From the NCBI RefSeq assembly GCF_000813745.1, contig NZ_JWLC01000020.1:1-64000 (forward strand): DNA of 64,000 bases, given 5' to 3'. Origin of the DNA: Leisingera sp. ANG-M1. Lineage in GTDB: Bacteria; Pseudomonadota; Alphaproteobacteria; Rhodobacterales; Rhodobacteraceae. Position 1 is the first letter of the stretch. Each line of letters opens with the position of its first letter. Shown piece after piece: positions 1 to 9,200 of this stretch. The notes under the pieces were generated by a model. It did not search any database, was not told where the DNA came from, and saw nothing but the letters and a program-made list of their open reading frames with translations. The position numbers and the translations under genes were made by a program.

Positions 1-308
1 TACAAACAGTGAAGCTGACACTCCATCATCGGCCGAAGCCTAAGAGCGCGACATACAGACGTTTGATCCATCGAAAGAACCAAACCGCCCGCATATCTCT
101 TCAGTCATCCATCAATGTCAAAGAGCTTCATCCGGAGGCAAAAATCAGACCGTTGCGCCAATCTCCTCAGCGCGCCCGCCTGCCAAATCTCCAAAATGAC
201 CCGGTCTCTCCCGAGCGTCCAGCCGTCTCTCCGGCCCGTTTCCCGATCTTCGCTGCGTCGCCGCCGCCCCGTCCGGTGTGTCCCCGCTGCGCCTCAGCGC
301 CGCCGGTG
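1..308 (-). other. rRNA operon 5' leader with boxA (16S gene lies left of the window)
   Basis: On the minus strand, positions 126 to 111 read GCTCTTTGACATTGAT, which matches the boxA antitermination element found in bacterial rRNA leaders and spacers. The flanking minus-strand sequence looks like Rhodobacteraceae rrn leader or spacer sequence as I remember it. No rRNA gene body is visible, so the 16S gene would start to the left of position 1. The GC-rich stretch at 130-308 has no believable reading frame and would be transcribed leader. The alternative is an isolated remnant of an rrn leader or a 16S-23S spacer. Confidence 0.55.
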
Positions 309-314
309 AGGGGG

Positions 315-343
315 CTTTTACGGATACCCCCCAACACCCGCAA
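315..343 (-). promoter_or_regulatory. putative rRNA operon promoter
   Basis: Read on the minus strand, TTGCGG (343-338) and TAAAAG (320-315) are separated by 17 bases, followed by a C-rich discriminator. An AT-rich block lies upstream at about 344-430, where an UP element would sit. The spacing and discriminator resemble stringently controlled rrn promoters. The hexamers are only partial consensus matches, so this rests mainly on its position upstream of the boxA leader. Confidence 0.4.
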
Positions 344-705
344 CCCCAAAATCAGCAAAATCGCAAATTTCCAAAAAGAAATATCACAAATCAAACAAAA
401 TCAACAGCTTACACCAAAACAAATCCAGCAGCACAAACCCGAACCAAGCCGCCCCTGCCCGCTCCAAACCGCCGCCCCAGCACCAAATCCCGCTCCAGGG
501 CAACTTACCCACAGACTCAAACAGCTTACCCACAGAACAAACCACCGGAATCGCCGCATCCAGCCAGAATCCCCCCTTCTTCCTGATCAAAAATACCCGC
601 GGAGGGGGGGAGCCGCAGAGCGGCGGGGGAAAAGCACCAATTCGAAAAAGCGGCCCAATAAATGAAGAGACTGCCCCTATCGGGGACGCAGCAGCCGTGC
701 CCGGC
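344..705. other. gene-free stretch upstream of the rrn promoter
   Basis: I see no credible gene here. The open frame that crosses it is proline- and arginine-rich low complexity without a ribosome binding site. The segment at 344-430 is AT-rich. Two direct copies of TTACCCACAG lie at 505-514 and 526-535, 21 bp apart, one mismatch from the DnaA-box core TTATCCACA. A GC-rich imperfect hairpin (GCCGC AGA GCGGC) lies near 611-624. A small CCCC-TATC-GGGG hairpin at about 674-685 could end the minus-strand operon that stops at 706. Confidence 0.4.
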
Positions 706-999
706 TCATTGCCCGCGCGGCAGCGGCAGGCAGCCGGGAAGCCCTGCGGGCAGGACAATCCTTGCGCCGCTGCCATATAATGCCCTGGCAAAACCCTCGC
801 TGCCGGAGGCCAATGTGATGCTGTACCGGGATGCTGCCAGGATGGCGGTGCCCTCCGGCAGATCCAGCAGCAAATCCTTGCCGGGAAAGACCACCACGTA
901 GGCCGGCGCTTCGTCGGTCAGCACCGCAACAGCCAGAAGGACTGAGATCCAGCCCAGGAAAAGCAGCGGCAGCGCCAGTGCGGCTGACCTAATAGTCAT
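706..999 (-). CDS. small membrane-anchored protein, unknown function
   Basis: A 97-residue protein with one hydrophobic segment at residues 6-28 and a short, probably periplasmic, remainder that contains a Val-rich stretch (AYVVVFPGKD) but no domain I recognise. It is the last gene of a five-gene minus-strand operon. Its ATG at 999 lies 11 bases inside the end of the preceding gene, so translation is probably coupled. No cysteine pairs or catalytic motifs are visible. It may be an accessory subunit of the membrane or periplasmic assembly encoded upstream, which is inference from gene order only. Confidence 0.6.
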   Translation of the reverse strand: MTIRSAALALPLLFLGWISVLLAVAVLTDEAPAYVVVFPGKDLLLDLPEGTAILAASRYSITLASGSEGFARALYGSGARIVLPAGLPGCLPLPRGQ

Positions 1000-2041
1000 G
1001 AATATGCTCCAGCGTCAGGCCGGCCCCCTCCATCCGGCGCAGCCGCTCTGCCAGACCGGCCACTTTCACGGTGATCAAATGGCGGTAGTCGCCGAACCCC
1101 TGCCTGCGGCGGCTGAACAGCGCATCCGGCTCCGACGGCTGGCCGGACAAGGCGGTGAACAGGATATCGTCATTGCCGGCGATCTCGGCCACATTCACCC
1201 CGTCCGCTGCCATCTGCTTCAGCAGATGCGTCAGCGCCCGGTAGCGCGGGGTCTCGATCTCAATCCCTTCCGGCCTCTCCTGCAGCACGTCGACGCCCTC
1301 GTATGCCGCCAGCTGTGCCGCACTGGCACCGGTAACGATCATCCGCAGCCTCAGCGCATCCTGCCCCGTCGCGGCAACCGCTTGCGCAATCACATCCGCA
1401 TAGGCGGCCTTGGCCCCGTACTCGAGCCCAAGCGCCAGCCGCCGCTCGCGGTCGCGCAGGGAGGCTCCGGCCTGGCTGCGCAGGTCTGCGGCATCTTCGC
1501 GGAACCGCCACTTGTACCAGGGCACCTGCTGCAGGAATTCAGCATAGTCCGCGGCCTGACGTGCCGACAAATCGTCCAGAGCTGCACGCTGCCCGCCGCG
1601 CAATGCGGCAAAGAGCCGGCCCAGGCTTTCTTCGTAAGCCGCTTTCAGCGCCAGTTCCGCAGTAAAGCTCACCCCGATCACATAGACCATCTGCTTGGTG
1701 GCAGTGTCCGTGCCGCCATAGGCTGCGGCACTGCCTGACAAGGCGCATAGCGCACTCCAGAACCCGCCGATCCCCTGCAGATAGCCATAGTCATGCGGGT
1801 CGCCGTCCCGGATGACTTCCGCATAATCTTCATAAGCATGCACAATGTGCCATTCGGGATAGGTCATCAGGGTGCGGCTTTCCGGCCGGTGATGCCCCGC
1901 GGCAATCAGCGCCTCATATGGCTGCGGGGCGCCCTCGCCGCGGCACATGGTTTCCACATAGCCGACCGGGGCAGCCAGGCCGATGGCCACAAGCAGCAGC
2001 AGCAGTACCAGCCGCTTGGCCCACCGCCACAGAAACCTCAT
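989..2041 (-). CDS. membrane-anchored hypothetical protein (350 aa)
   Basis: An N-terminal hydrophobic segment (about residues 9-26, LVLLLLLVAIGLAAPVGYV) suggests a signal anchor with a large, mostly helical exported domain rich in Ala, Arg and Glu. I do not recognise the family. A short conserved-looking motif TYPEWHIVHAYEDYAEV lies near residue 60. The ATG at 2041 is preferred over an upstream ATG at 2074 because it forms an ATGA overlap (2038-2041) with the stop of the preceding gene, the arrangement also used elsewhere in this operon. It probably works with the neighbouring FAD oxidase and four-helix membrane protein. Confidence 0.65.
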   Translation of the reverse strand: MRFLWRWAKRLVLLLLLVAIGLAAPVGYVETMCRGEGAPQPYEALIAAGHHRPESRTLMTYPEWHIVHAYEDYAEVIRDGDPHDYGYLQGIGGFWSALCALSGSAAAYGGTDTATKQMVYVIGVSFTAELALKAAYEESLGRLFAALRGGQRAALDDLSARQAADYAEFLQQVPWYKWRFREDAADLRSQAGASLRDRERRLALGLEYGAKAAYADVIAQAVAATGQDALRLRMIVTGASAAQLAAYEGVDVLQERPEGIEIETPRYRALTHLLKQMAADGVNVAEIAGNDDILFTALSGQPSEPDALFSRRRQGFGDYRHLITVKVAGLAERLRRMEGAGLTLEHIHDY

Positions 2042-2448
2042 GCCGCCTGGCCCGCATTGCGGAACCCGGCCCAAACCGCAATGCCGCCCAGGGCCAGATG
2101 CGGCAGGTTTGCCAGGAACCGCGGCAGCGACAGGTCTATGCCTGCGGATTCATTGGTAAAGATCCCCAGATCCAGAAAACCGTAGCCGGTGAAGAAGCCG
2201 AACGTCCCGTCGCCGAGATAGGCCAGCCCGAACAGGATCAGAAAGCTGCGCGCGGCGCGGTGCGACAGCAGCCCTGCAATCAGCGCCCACAGCGCTGAGG
2301 CCACATGCAGCGCATCGTCATAGATATCCAGCGCGAAGATGCCAAAGGCCAGCCCGTTTTCATCCGTCAGGCCGGGCACATAGTTCAGCGAGGCGGCGAT
2401 CATCAGCGCCGCGAAATAGCCAAGCGAGAGTTTCTGCAGAAAAGTCAT
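2038..2448 (-). CDS. four-helix integral membrane protein
   Basis: A 136-residue protein with about four hydrophobic helices (approximate residues 3-20, 41-64, 70-92 and 107-128), acidic loops and little else. It could be a small quinone-interacting or scaffold subunit, but no haem-ligand histidine pair is evident. The start at 2448 gives an ATGA overlap (2445-2448) with the upstream FAD oxidase gene. Three of the four junctions in this operon use ATGA, so the products are probably made in fixed proportion. The family was not recognised with confidence. Confidence 0.65.
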   Translation of the reverse strand: MTFLQKLSLGYFAALMIAASLNYVPGLTDENGLAFGIFALDIYDDALHVASALWALIAGLLSHRAARSFLILFGLAYLGDGTFGFFTGYGFLDLGIFTNESAGIDLSLPRFLANLPHLALGGIAVWAGFRNAGQAA

Positions 2449-3932
2449 AGCCGCCCCAAATAGCTGTCCCAAAGATTGTTGCGCAGCACCAGCTGCGGAT
2501 CCAGTTCCCGTTTCGCCTGCGCAAAACTCCCTGCCCCGGCATATGCAGCGGCAAGCTGCTCCAGCGTGGCATGCGGACGGTACGGCAGGTAATAGGCCCC
2601 GCCTAGCGCCACGACCCGGTCAATCAGCTCCCGGGTCATCCGCGCCATGTCCGCTTCGGCCCGCTGCGTCAGCTCCTGGCTGAACGACATAACCGCAGCA
2701 ATCCGGGGACCGGTTGCAAAAGCCAAGGTGCTTTGATCGTCCTGCGCCACATAGCGCAGGGTCACATTCAGGAACTCCTGATACGACGCTGGGATCACTT
2801 CACGGCAGGCCTCCAGGAAGCCATCAAAGGCCTCGAAGCCCACAAAATACTCGTGCAGAATATCGGTGCGGTCCGGGTTGCGGTCATCCAGCGTGACCAC
2901 CGGCTCATTGATCAGCGAGTTACGTGTGGCCTCCCCCGAGCCCAGAACCGGCGCCAGCCGGGTTTCGTTCCACCAGCGGAATGACTTCAAGGTCTCATTG
3001 CCCAGCTGCGCCCGGTAGAGGCGGCTGGCGGCGTGGGACATCCAGCCTGACCCCGCAGCCGCCGACAGCTCGGCCTGGTCCGCAGTCTCGCGGTAAGTCA
3101 CCAGCAGCGCGTTGCGGAAAAACGTCTCGCGTTCGACGTTCAGGCGGCCATAGGCCATGGTGACCTCAGGGTCTTCAATGGCCCTGCGGAACGCTCCGGC
3201 AAACTTCCCGGCCTCCATTACCTCGAAAGACGGCGACAACCGGGTGTTCTTCACCATCTCCACGTCCAGATCGACAATCACGCCGATCAGCCCGTAACCG
3301 CCCATCGCCATATTAAAGAGGCTGGTGTTCTCCGACGGCGAGCAAGTCACCAGATCACCGTCGGGCAGCACCATCCGCAGCGACCTCACCGTCGACCCCA
3401 TCGGTCCAAAGGGCACTGGCCAGCCATGGGCGTTCACCGAATAGGTGGCGGCAACGCCGAAATCATGGTTCGACTGCATCACCTTGGGCGACCAGCCCGC
3501 CGGGTCCAGCGCTGCAATCACCTGCGACCAGCGGGCGCCGGCATGGGCCCGGTAAGTTCCGCTGGCGCTGTCGATCTCCACCGCGCCATTGTCGAACGTC
3601 ACCGCTGTGCCATCCCGCGGGATCGCCTGCCCGCCCATGGAATGGCGCGCCGCGCCCACATTGAACGGCCGGCCCGCCGCTCGGGCCTCATCCAGCTCGC
3701 GGCGGACCGCGGCCACCAGGGCCTCACCCGCGTCTTCCCTGACGATCAGATGCTTATGCACCGGCGTTGCCGACAGCCCGCTGGCATCATTCAGCATATT
3801 GTCACCCGACGGCGCAGCCACCCGCGCCGTGCCGTCGTAAACCGGCAGGTCCGGCCCCAGCCAGCGCGACAGCCCCCATCCCGCGGCGGCACCGGTGCCC
3901 AGCAGGGCGGCTCTTCTGCTGAATGTCTTCAT
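2445..3932 (-). CDS. Tat-exported FAD-linked oxidase (PCMH / aldonolactone oxidase-like)
   Basis: A 495-residue protein. The N-terminus FSRRAALLG followed by a hydrophobic stretch is a twin-arginine signal, so it is probably folded with its cofactor and exported to the periplasm. Residues 60-210 resemble a PCMH-type FAD-binding domain: VGAARHSMGGQ near residue 97, then VNAHGWPVPFG and a GYGLIGVIVDLDVEM strand near 215. The C-terminal end RKxLDPQxVLRNxxW-like (KRELDPQLVLRNNLWDSYL) is typical of L-gulono/D-arabinono-1,4-lactone oxidase relatives. The substrate is unknown. It overlaps the upstream hydrolase gene by ATGA at 3929-3932. Confidence 0.8.
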   Translation of the reverse strand: MKTFSRRAALLGTGAAAGWGLSRWLGPDLPVYDGTARVAAPSGDNMLNDASGLSATPVHKHLIVREDAGEALVAAVRRELDEARAAGRPFNVGAARHSMGGQAIPRDGTAVTFDNGAVEIDSASGTYRAHAGARWSQVIAALDPAGWSPKVMQSNHDFGVAATYSVNAHGWPVPFGPMGSTVRSLRMVLPDGDLVTCSPSENTSLFNMAMGGYGLIGVIVDLDVEMVKNTRLSPSFEVMEAGKFAGAFRRAIEDPEVTMAYGRLNVERETFFRNALLVTYRETADQAELSAAAGSGWMSHAASRLYRAQLGNETLKSFRWWNETRLAPVLGSGEATRNSLINEPVVTLDDRNPDRTDILHEYFVGFEAFDGFLEACREVIPASYQEFLNVTLRYVAQDDQSTLAFATGPRIAAVMSFSQELTQRAEADMARMTRELIDRVVALGGAYYLPYRPHATLEQLAAAYAGAGSFAQAKRELDPQLVLRNNLWDSYLGRL

Positions 3933-4948
3933 GGCTCGAAATCTCCCGCTGCGGATTTGGAAATAGCATGCAGTATTGGAATAAGAGCGTCCCGGAAGGC
4001 CTCCGGGTTCTCGATCTGAGGAATATGGCCAACGCCTTCCAATATGGTGAGCTGCGCCCCGGGTATCAATCCGGCCAGCTCTTCGGCCTGCGCCAGCGGG
4101 GTCACAGTGTCCTCCCGCCCCCAGATCAAAGCCACCGGCAGATCAAGCGCCTGCCAGGGGTCCGCGCGCGTGCTGAGCGCATCTCGCGGCGGCACAAACA
4201 GCTGTGGCAGCCAGTCTGCCAGCGCCTCGGTATACCCCTGCCGCCGCATGGGTTCCTGCAGCAAGGCTACAGTTTCCGCGGTTGCCGCCTGCTTCACATG
4301 CATGAAGCCGCGCAGGAATTGCCGGGTCAGCAGCGGGTTTGAGGCCGTGGCCGCAGTAATGTGTTCAAGCAGGATACGGTTTCGAAGATAAACAGGGACA
4401 CCCTTAGCGGCCTGATGGCTACCAAGCGCAATGGCGCCATCCACAATCACCAGGCCTAACACCAGATCCGGGCGCCGCAGCACCGCCTCAGCCGCCGGGC
4501 CTGCACCAACGGAATGGGCCACCACAACCGGTCTGCTGTCCAGCGCCTCCAGCAAGGCCACCACCCGGTCCGCCTGCCGCAACCGGCTGTAATCACCATC
4601 CACCGGGTGCTGCGACCATCCAAAAGGCACCATGTCATATGCAATCGCGTGAAAGCCTGCCTGGCCCAGCGTCTCCAGCGTCGGCAGCCACAGCCCGGAC
4701 CAGGCCGCCGTGCCATGTGCAAACAGCACAGGCGGGGCCTCAGGCTGGCCTGCCTCCAGCAGGAACACGCCGCCTTCCGCTGTGGCAGCAAAACGCCCCT
4801 GTTGCGGCACGCCAGTGCCGTACCCGGCAGTTTCGCGCCTTTCCGCAGCCCACCGGAAGCCGACAGCGGCAACAATGAGAACAACCAGAGCAGCCAGAAG
4901 AAGCCGCACAGAAAATTTGACAACACGTGCTGAAAATACAGAAATCAT
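3929..4948 (-). CDS. membrane-anchored alpha/beta hydrolase
   Basis: A 339-residue alpha/beta-hydrolase fold protein behind an N-terminal hydrophobic anchor (LLLAALVVLIVAAVGF). Visible landmarks are the oxyanion region FAHGTAAWSG, the nucleophile elbow VAHSVGAGP (Ser), the acid in WGREDTVTP (Asp) and the His in EGVGHIPQIENP, so the catalytic triad is intact. It is the first gene of the minus-strand operon. An upstream in-frame ATG at 5056 would add 36 residues. I prefer 4948 because the anchor then lies at the N-terminus, although neither start has a clear Shine-Dalgarno sequence. The substrate could be an ester or lactone that feeds the FAD oxidase downstream (inference). Confidence 0.75.
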   Translation of the reverse strand: MISVFSARVVKFSVRLLLAALVVLIVAAVGFRWAAERRETAGYGTGVPQQGRFAATAEGGVFLLEAGQPEAPPVLFAHGTAAWSGLWLPTLETLGQAGFHAIAYDMVPFGWSQHPVDGDYSRLRQADRVVALLEALDSRPVVVAHSVGAGPAAEAVLRRPDLVLGLVIVDGAIALGSHQAAKGVPVYLRNRILLEHITAATASNPLLTRQFLRGFMHVKQAATAETVALLQEPMRRQGYTEALADWLPQLFVPPRDALSTRADPWQALDLPVALIWGREDTVTPLAQAEELAGLIPGAQLTILEGVGHIPQIENPEAFRDALIPILHAISKSAAGDFEP

Positions 4949-5060
4949 TGACGCAAACTTGATCACAGCGCCGATGATTGCAAGTTCCGGAAAATATGAC
5001 CCCTGCAGCAGAACCTGGCTTTCGGCTCCGAATTGACGCTTGCTTTGAAATCCCATGCAT

Positions 5061-5076
5061 TGTGAACTTGTTCACA
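5061..5076. promoter_or_regulatory. palindromic operator candidate between divergent operons
   Basis: TGTGAACTTGTTCACA is a perfect 16-bp palindrome in the space between the leftward hydrolase operon and the rightward efflux operon (start 5237). Such a site could bind a dimeric repressor controlling either or both. No obvious partner regulator gene lies next to it. The nearest is the LysR gene at 9387. Confidence 0.4.
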
Positions 5077-5236
5077 GGAAAGTTGCGGCTTGTGACCTAT
5101 ACGCTGCAAATCCCTGATTCCGGTGCTGCGCATTGTCTGTAACCCGCGCACCCCCCGGGATCACCTGCGGAACTGGCAGCAATCACGGACGACGCCGCTT
5201 TGCCGGAAAGCGGGAAACCGTCTGGAAGGAGTAACA

Positions 5237-6280
5237 ATGATGCGTTGGAGCAAACCCCTTGCCCTTGCAGGCGGACTGTCCGTTCTTGCTGCGGCGGCCC
5301 TGGCACAAGAGGTGCTGAAACCCGTAAAACTGCTGCAAACCTCCTCGGACTCCCTGCTTCTGGAGCGGCAGTTCTTTGGCCAGGTGGCCGCCAAGCAAAC
5401 TGTCGATCTGGCGTTTCAGGTCGGCGGCCAGATCCTTGCATTCCCGGTTACCGAAGGCAGCGAAGTCGATCAGAGCGGGCTGATTGCCGAGCTGGACCTG
5501 GAACCGTTCGAGCTGCAGCTGGAGCAGGCCCGCCTGCGCAAGGAGCAGGCCGACCGCACCGTCGCGCGGCTGGAAAAGCTGACCGGCACCGTCAGCCAGG
5601 TCTCCATCGACGATGCCGAGACCGAAGCCGGCCTCGCCCGCGTCGCCCTGCGCGATGCCGAATACGAGCTTGAGCACGCCACGCTGGACGCGCCCTTCAA
5701 CGCTCTGGTCTCCAGCCGCGAGGTCGAGCAGTTCACCACCATCAGCGCCGGCACCCCGGTGGTTCGGCTGCACGACATGTCCGAGCTGCACATCAAGGTC
5801 GATGTGCCGGAAATCCTGTTCCAGCAGGCCGATGAAAGCGACGTGCTGACCATCGTCGCCAACTTCCCAGGCCAGGACACCGACTATCCGCTGGAAATTC
5901 TCGAGTTTGACGCCGAGGCCAGCAGCGTCGGCCAGACCTACCGCGTCACCTTCCGCCTGACCCCGCCCGAGGACCGCCAGATCCTGCCCGGCGCCTCCGC
6001 CACCGTAAATGTGCGCGTCGACACCGGCGACAACGCGATCCGCGTGCCCGGCACCGCTCTGGTTGCCGCAACCGACGGCAGCACCGGCGTCATGGTCTTT
6101 GCCCCGGCAGGTGCCGAGGAAGGCACCGTCACCTGGACCCCGGTTCAGGTCGAAGCCACCCAGAACGGCGATTTCCGAATCGCGGACGGCCTGTCCGGCG
6201 GCGAGGAAATCGTGCTGACCGGCGGCGGTGCGCTGAAGGACGGCCAGCAGGTCAGCCGTTTCACCGGTTTCGGCAACTGA
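5237..6280 (+). CDS. RND efflux periplasmic adaptor (HlyD/AcrA family)
   Basis: A 347-residue adaptor with an N-terminal signal peptide (PLALAGGLSVLAAAALAQ), a lipoyl/barrel-sandwich half near residues 60-90, a helical hairpin (LEQARLRKEQADRTVARLEKL, about 95-150) and a beta-barrel region (RLHDMSELHIKVDVPE). It would link the inner-membrane pump encoded 10 bases downstream to an outer-membrane channel not encoded here. The ATG at 5237 is chosen because AAGGAG lies 6 bases upstream and the signal peptide starts there. The longer upstream frame has no signal peptide. The substrate is unknown. Confidence 0.88.
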   Translation: MMRWSKPLALAGGLSVLAAAALAQEVLKPVKLLQTSSDSLLLERQFFGQVAAKQTVDLAFQVGGQILAFPVTEGSEVDQSGLIAELDLEPFELQLEQARLRKEQADRTVARLEKLTGTVSQVSIDDAETEAGLARVALRDAEYELEHATLDAPFNALVSSREVEQFTTISAGTPVVRLHDMSELHIKVDVPEILFQQADESDVLTIVANFPGQDTDYPLEILEFDAEASSVGQTYRVTFRLTPPEDRQILPGASATVNVRVDTGDNAIRVPGTALVAATDGSTGVMVFAPAGAEEGTVTWTPVQVEATQNGDFRIADGLSGGEEIVLTGGGALKDGQQVSRFTGFGN

Positions 6281-6290
6281 GGGCGGAAGC

Positions 6291-9200
6291 ATGGACATTG
6301 CACGCGGGTCGATCAACCGGCCGCTTTACACCTGGATCATCATGCTGGCTGCCCTGTTGGGCGGCATCTGGGGCTTTCTGAACCTCGGCCGCCTTGAAGA
6401 TCCGGCCTTCACCATCAAATCCGCGGTCATCGCAACCCAGTACCCTGGCGCCAACAGCGAGCAGGTGGCCCGCGAGGTCTCCGAACCGCTGGAATCCGCG
6501 ATCCAGAAGATGGGCGAGGTAAAACTCATTACCTCGATCAACCAGCCCGGCTTCTCGCTGATCGAAGTCGAGATGCAGGACACCTATGACGGCACCGAGC
6601 TGCCCGCCATCTGGACCAAGCTGCGCGCCGAAATCCGCGACGCCGCTGCCGGCCTGCCCGAGGGCGTCAGCCAGCCAATGGTGAATGACGGCTTCGGCGA
6701 CGTGTTCGGGCTGTTCTATGCGGTCACCGCCGAAGGCTACACCGACGCCGAAAAGCATGAGCTCGCCACTTTCCTGCGGCGCGAATTGCTGACGGTGGAC
6801 GGGGTCGCCGACGTTGAAATCGCCGGCCTCCCGCAAGAGGCGATCTTTGTCGAACCCAAGATGGCCGTTGCGGTCAACCAGAACATCCCGATCGACGCAA
6901 TCAACAACGCCCTGGCCACTGCCAACTCGGTCCGTTCGGCTGGCAGCCTTGATGCAGGCCCAGCGGAAACCCGCCTCAGCGCGCCGGAAGGCTCGGACTC
7001 CGTATCTGAAATCCAGGGCCTCACCATCGGGTCGCAGGGCGAGGTGGTCAATGTGATCGACATGGCCGACGTCCACCGCGGCCGCATTACAAACCCGGAC
7101 CTGATCATCCGCTTTGACGGGGTCGAGGCCTTCACTCTCGGCATCGCGGGCCTCGCCACCGAAAACATCGTCGAGGTCGGGCACAACGTCGACGCCAAGC
7201 TGGCCGCATTGGACAGCCAGATCCCCTACGGCGTCGACCTGAAACCGATCTACCAGCAGCATGTGGTGGTCGAACAGGCCTCCAACGACTTCCTGGTGAA
7301 CCTCGCCATGTCGGTCTCTATCGTGGTGGTGGTGCTGGCGCTGTTCATGGGCTGGCGCGCCGCCGTGGTGGTGGGTTCCACCCTGCTGCTGACCGTCGTG
7401 GGCACCCTGTTCTTCATGAACATGTTCTCGATCGAGATGGAGAGGATTTCGCTGGGCGCGCTGATCATCGCCATGGGCATGCTGGTGGACAATGCCATCG
7501 TGGTTGCCGAGGGCATGCAGATCTCCATGCTGCGCGGAAAGACCTCGCGCGAAGCCGCCCATGACGCTGCCTCGAAAACCCAGGTCCCGCTGCTGGGCGC
7601 CACCGTGATCGGCATCATGGCCTTTGCCGGCATCGGCCTCAGCCCGGACTCCTCGGGCGAGTTCCTGTTCTCGCTGTTTGCCGTCATCGCCATCTCGCTG
7701 CTGCTCAGCTGGCTGCTGGCGCTGACCGCGACACCGCTTCTGGGCCATTACTTCTTCAAACAGGGCAAGGGCGGGGACAAGGACGCCTATGACGGCATCC
7801 TGTTCCGCACCTACGGCGCCATCCTGCGCGCCTCGCTGAAACTGCGCTGGCTGGTGGTGGCTGCGCTGATCGGCGTCACCGTGGCCTGCTTTGCTGGCTT
7901 CGGGCTGGTGAAGCAGCAGTTCTTCCCGAATTCCAACACGCCTCTGTTCTTCGTCCACTACAAGCTGCCGCAGGGCACCTCGATCCACACCACCTCAGAC
8001 CATATGCAGGTGTTCGAAAACTGGCTGGCCGAACGCGACGACGTGGTTTCCGTGGCCTCTTTCGTGGGCCAGGGCGCCACCCGCTTCATGCTGACATACT
8101 CGGCGGAAAAGCCGAACCCCAGCTACGGCCACCTGATCATCCGCACCGAAAACCTTGAGGCGATCCCGCCCTTGCAGGCCGACCTCGAGGCCTTCGGCCA
8201 GGCGCAGTTCCCCGAGGGCGAATTCCGCACCAAACGGCTGGTCTTCGGCCCCGGCGGCGGCGACCCGATCCAGGTGCGCTTCTCCGGCCCCGACCCGCGC
8301 GTGCTGCGCGAACTGGGCGAGGAGGCGAAGCAGCGGCTGGCAGCCGCCTCGCCGGATATCCTGATCCCGCGCCACGACTGGCGCGAACAGGAAGCGGTGC
8401 TGAAACCGGTCTATGCCACCGACCGCGCGCAAACCGCCGGCGTCACCCGCGAGAACATCGCCGATGCCCTGCAGTTCTCCACCGACGGGCTGCAGATGGG
8501 CGTGTTCCGCGAGCGCGACCGGCTGATCCCCATCGTCGTCCGCCGCGCGCCGGAAGAGGGCTACAACATCTATGACCAGGTGGTCTTCTCCTCCTCGGCC
8601 GGAAAGTTCGTGCCGCTGGAGCAGATGATCGACGGCGTTGATGTGGAGATCGAAAACACCCTGGTGCACCGCCGCGACCGGCTGCCGACCCTGACCGTCG
8701 GCGCCGACATCCCGCCGGACCTCACTGCCGCCACCGTCTTTGCCGAAATTCAGGAGACCATCGAAGCGATGGAAATCCCGCCCGGCTACATCATGGAATG
8801 GGGCGGCGAGCATGAAAGCTCGGGCGATGCCAATGAAAGCCTTGGCAAGCAGCTGCCGGTGACGCTGCTGATCATGGTGCTGATCTCGGTGCTTCTGTTT
8901 AACGCAATCCGCCAGCCGGTAATCATCTGGCTCCTGGTGCCGATGTCGGTCAATGGCGTGGTGATCGGCCTGCTGGGCACCGGCTTCCCCTTCACCTTCA
9001 CCGCGCTGCTGGGCCTACTCAGCCTGTCGGGCATGCTGATCAAGAACGGCATCGTCCTGGTCGAGGAGATCGATCTGGTCCGCGAGACCGGCAAGCCCTT
9101 GCGCGAAGCGATTGTCGAGGCCTCGGTCTCGCGTCTGCGCCCGGTGATGCTGGCGGCGGTGACCACCATCCTCGGCATGGCGCCGCTTCTGACCGATGCG

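Noticed and set aside
9-665. 218-residue open frame at the left edge
   Set aside because: Proline- and arginine-rich low complexity, no ribosome binding site, and it runs against a probable rRNA leader on the other strand.
6261-7988. 575-residue open frame on the minus strand
   Set aside because: Antisense to the RND permease, His/Gln/Gly-rich, no start signal and no recognisable domain.
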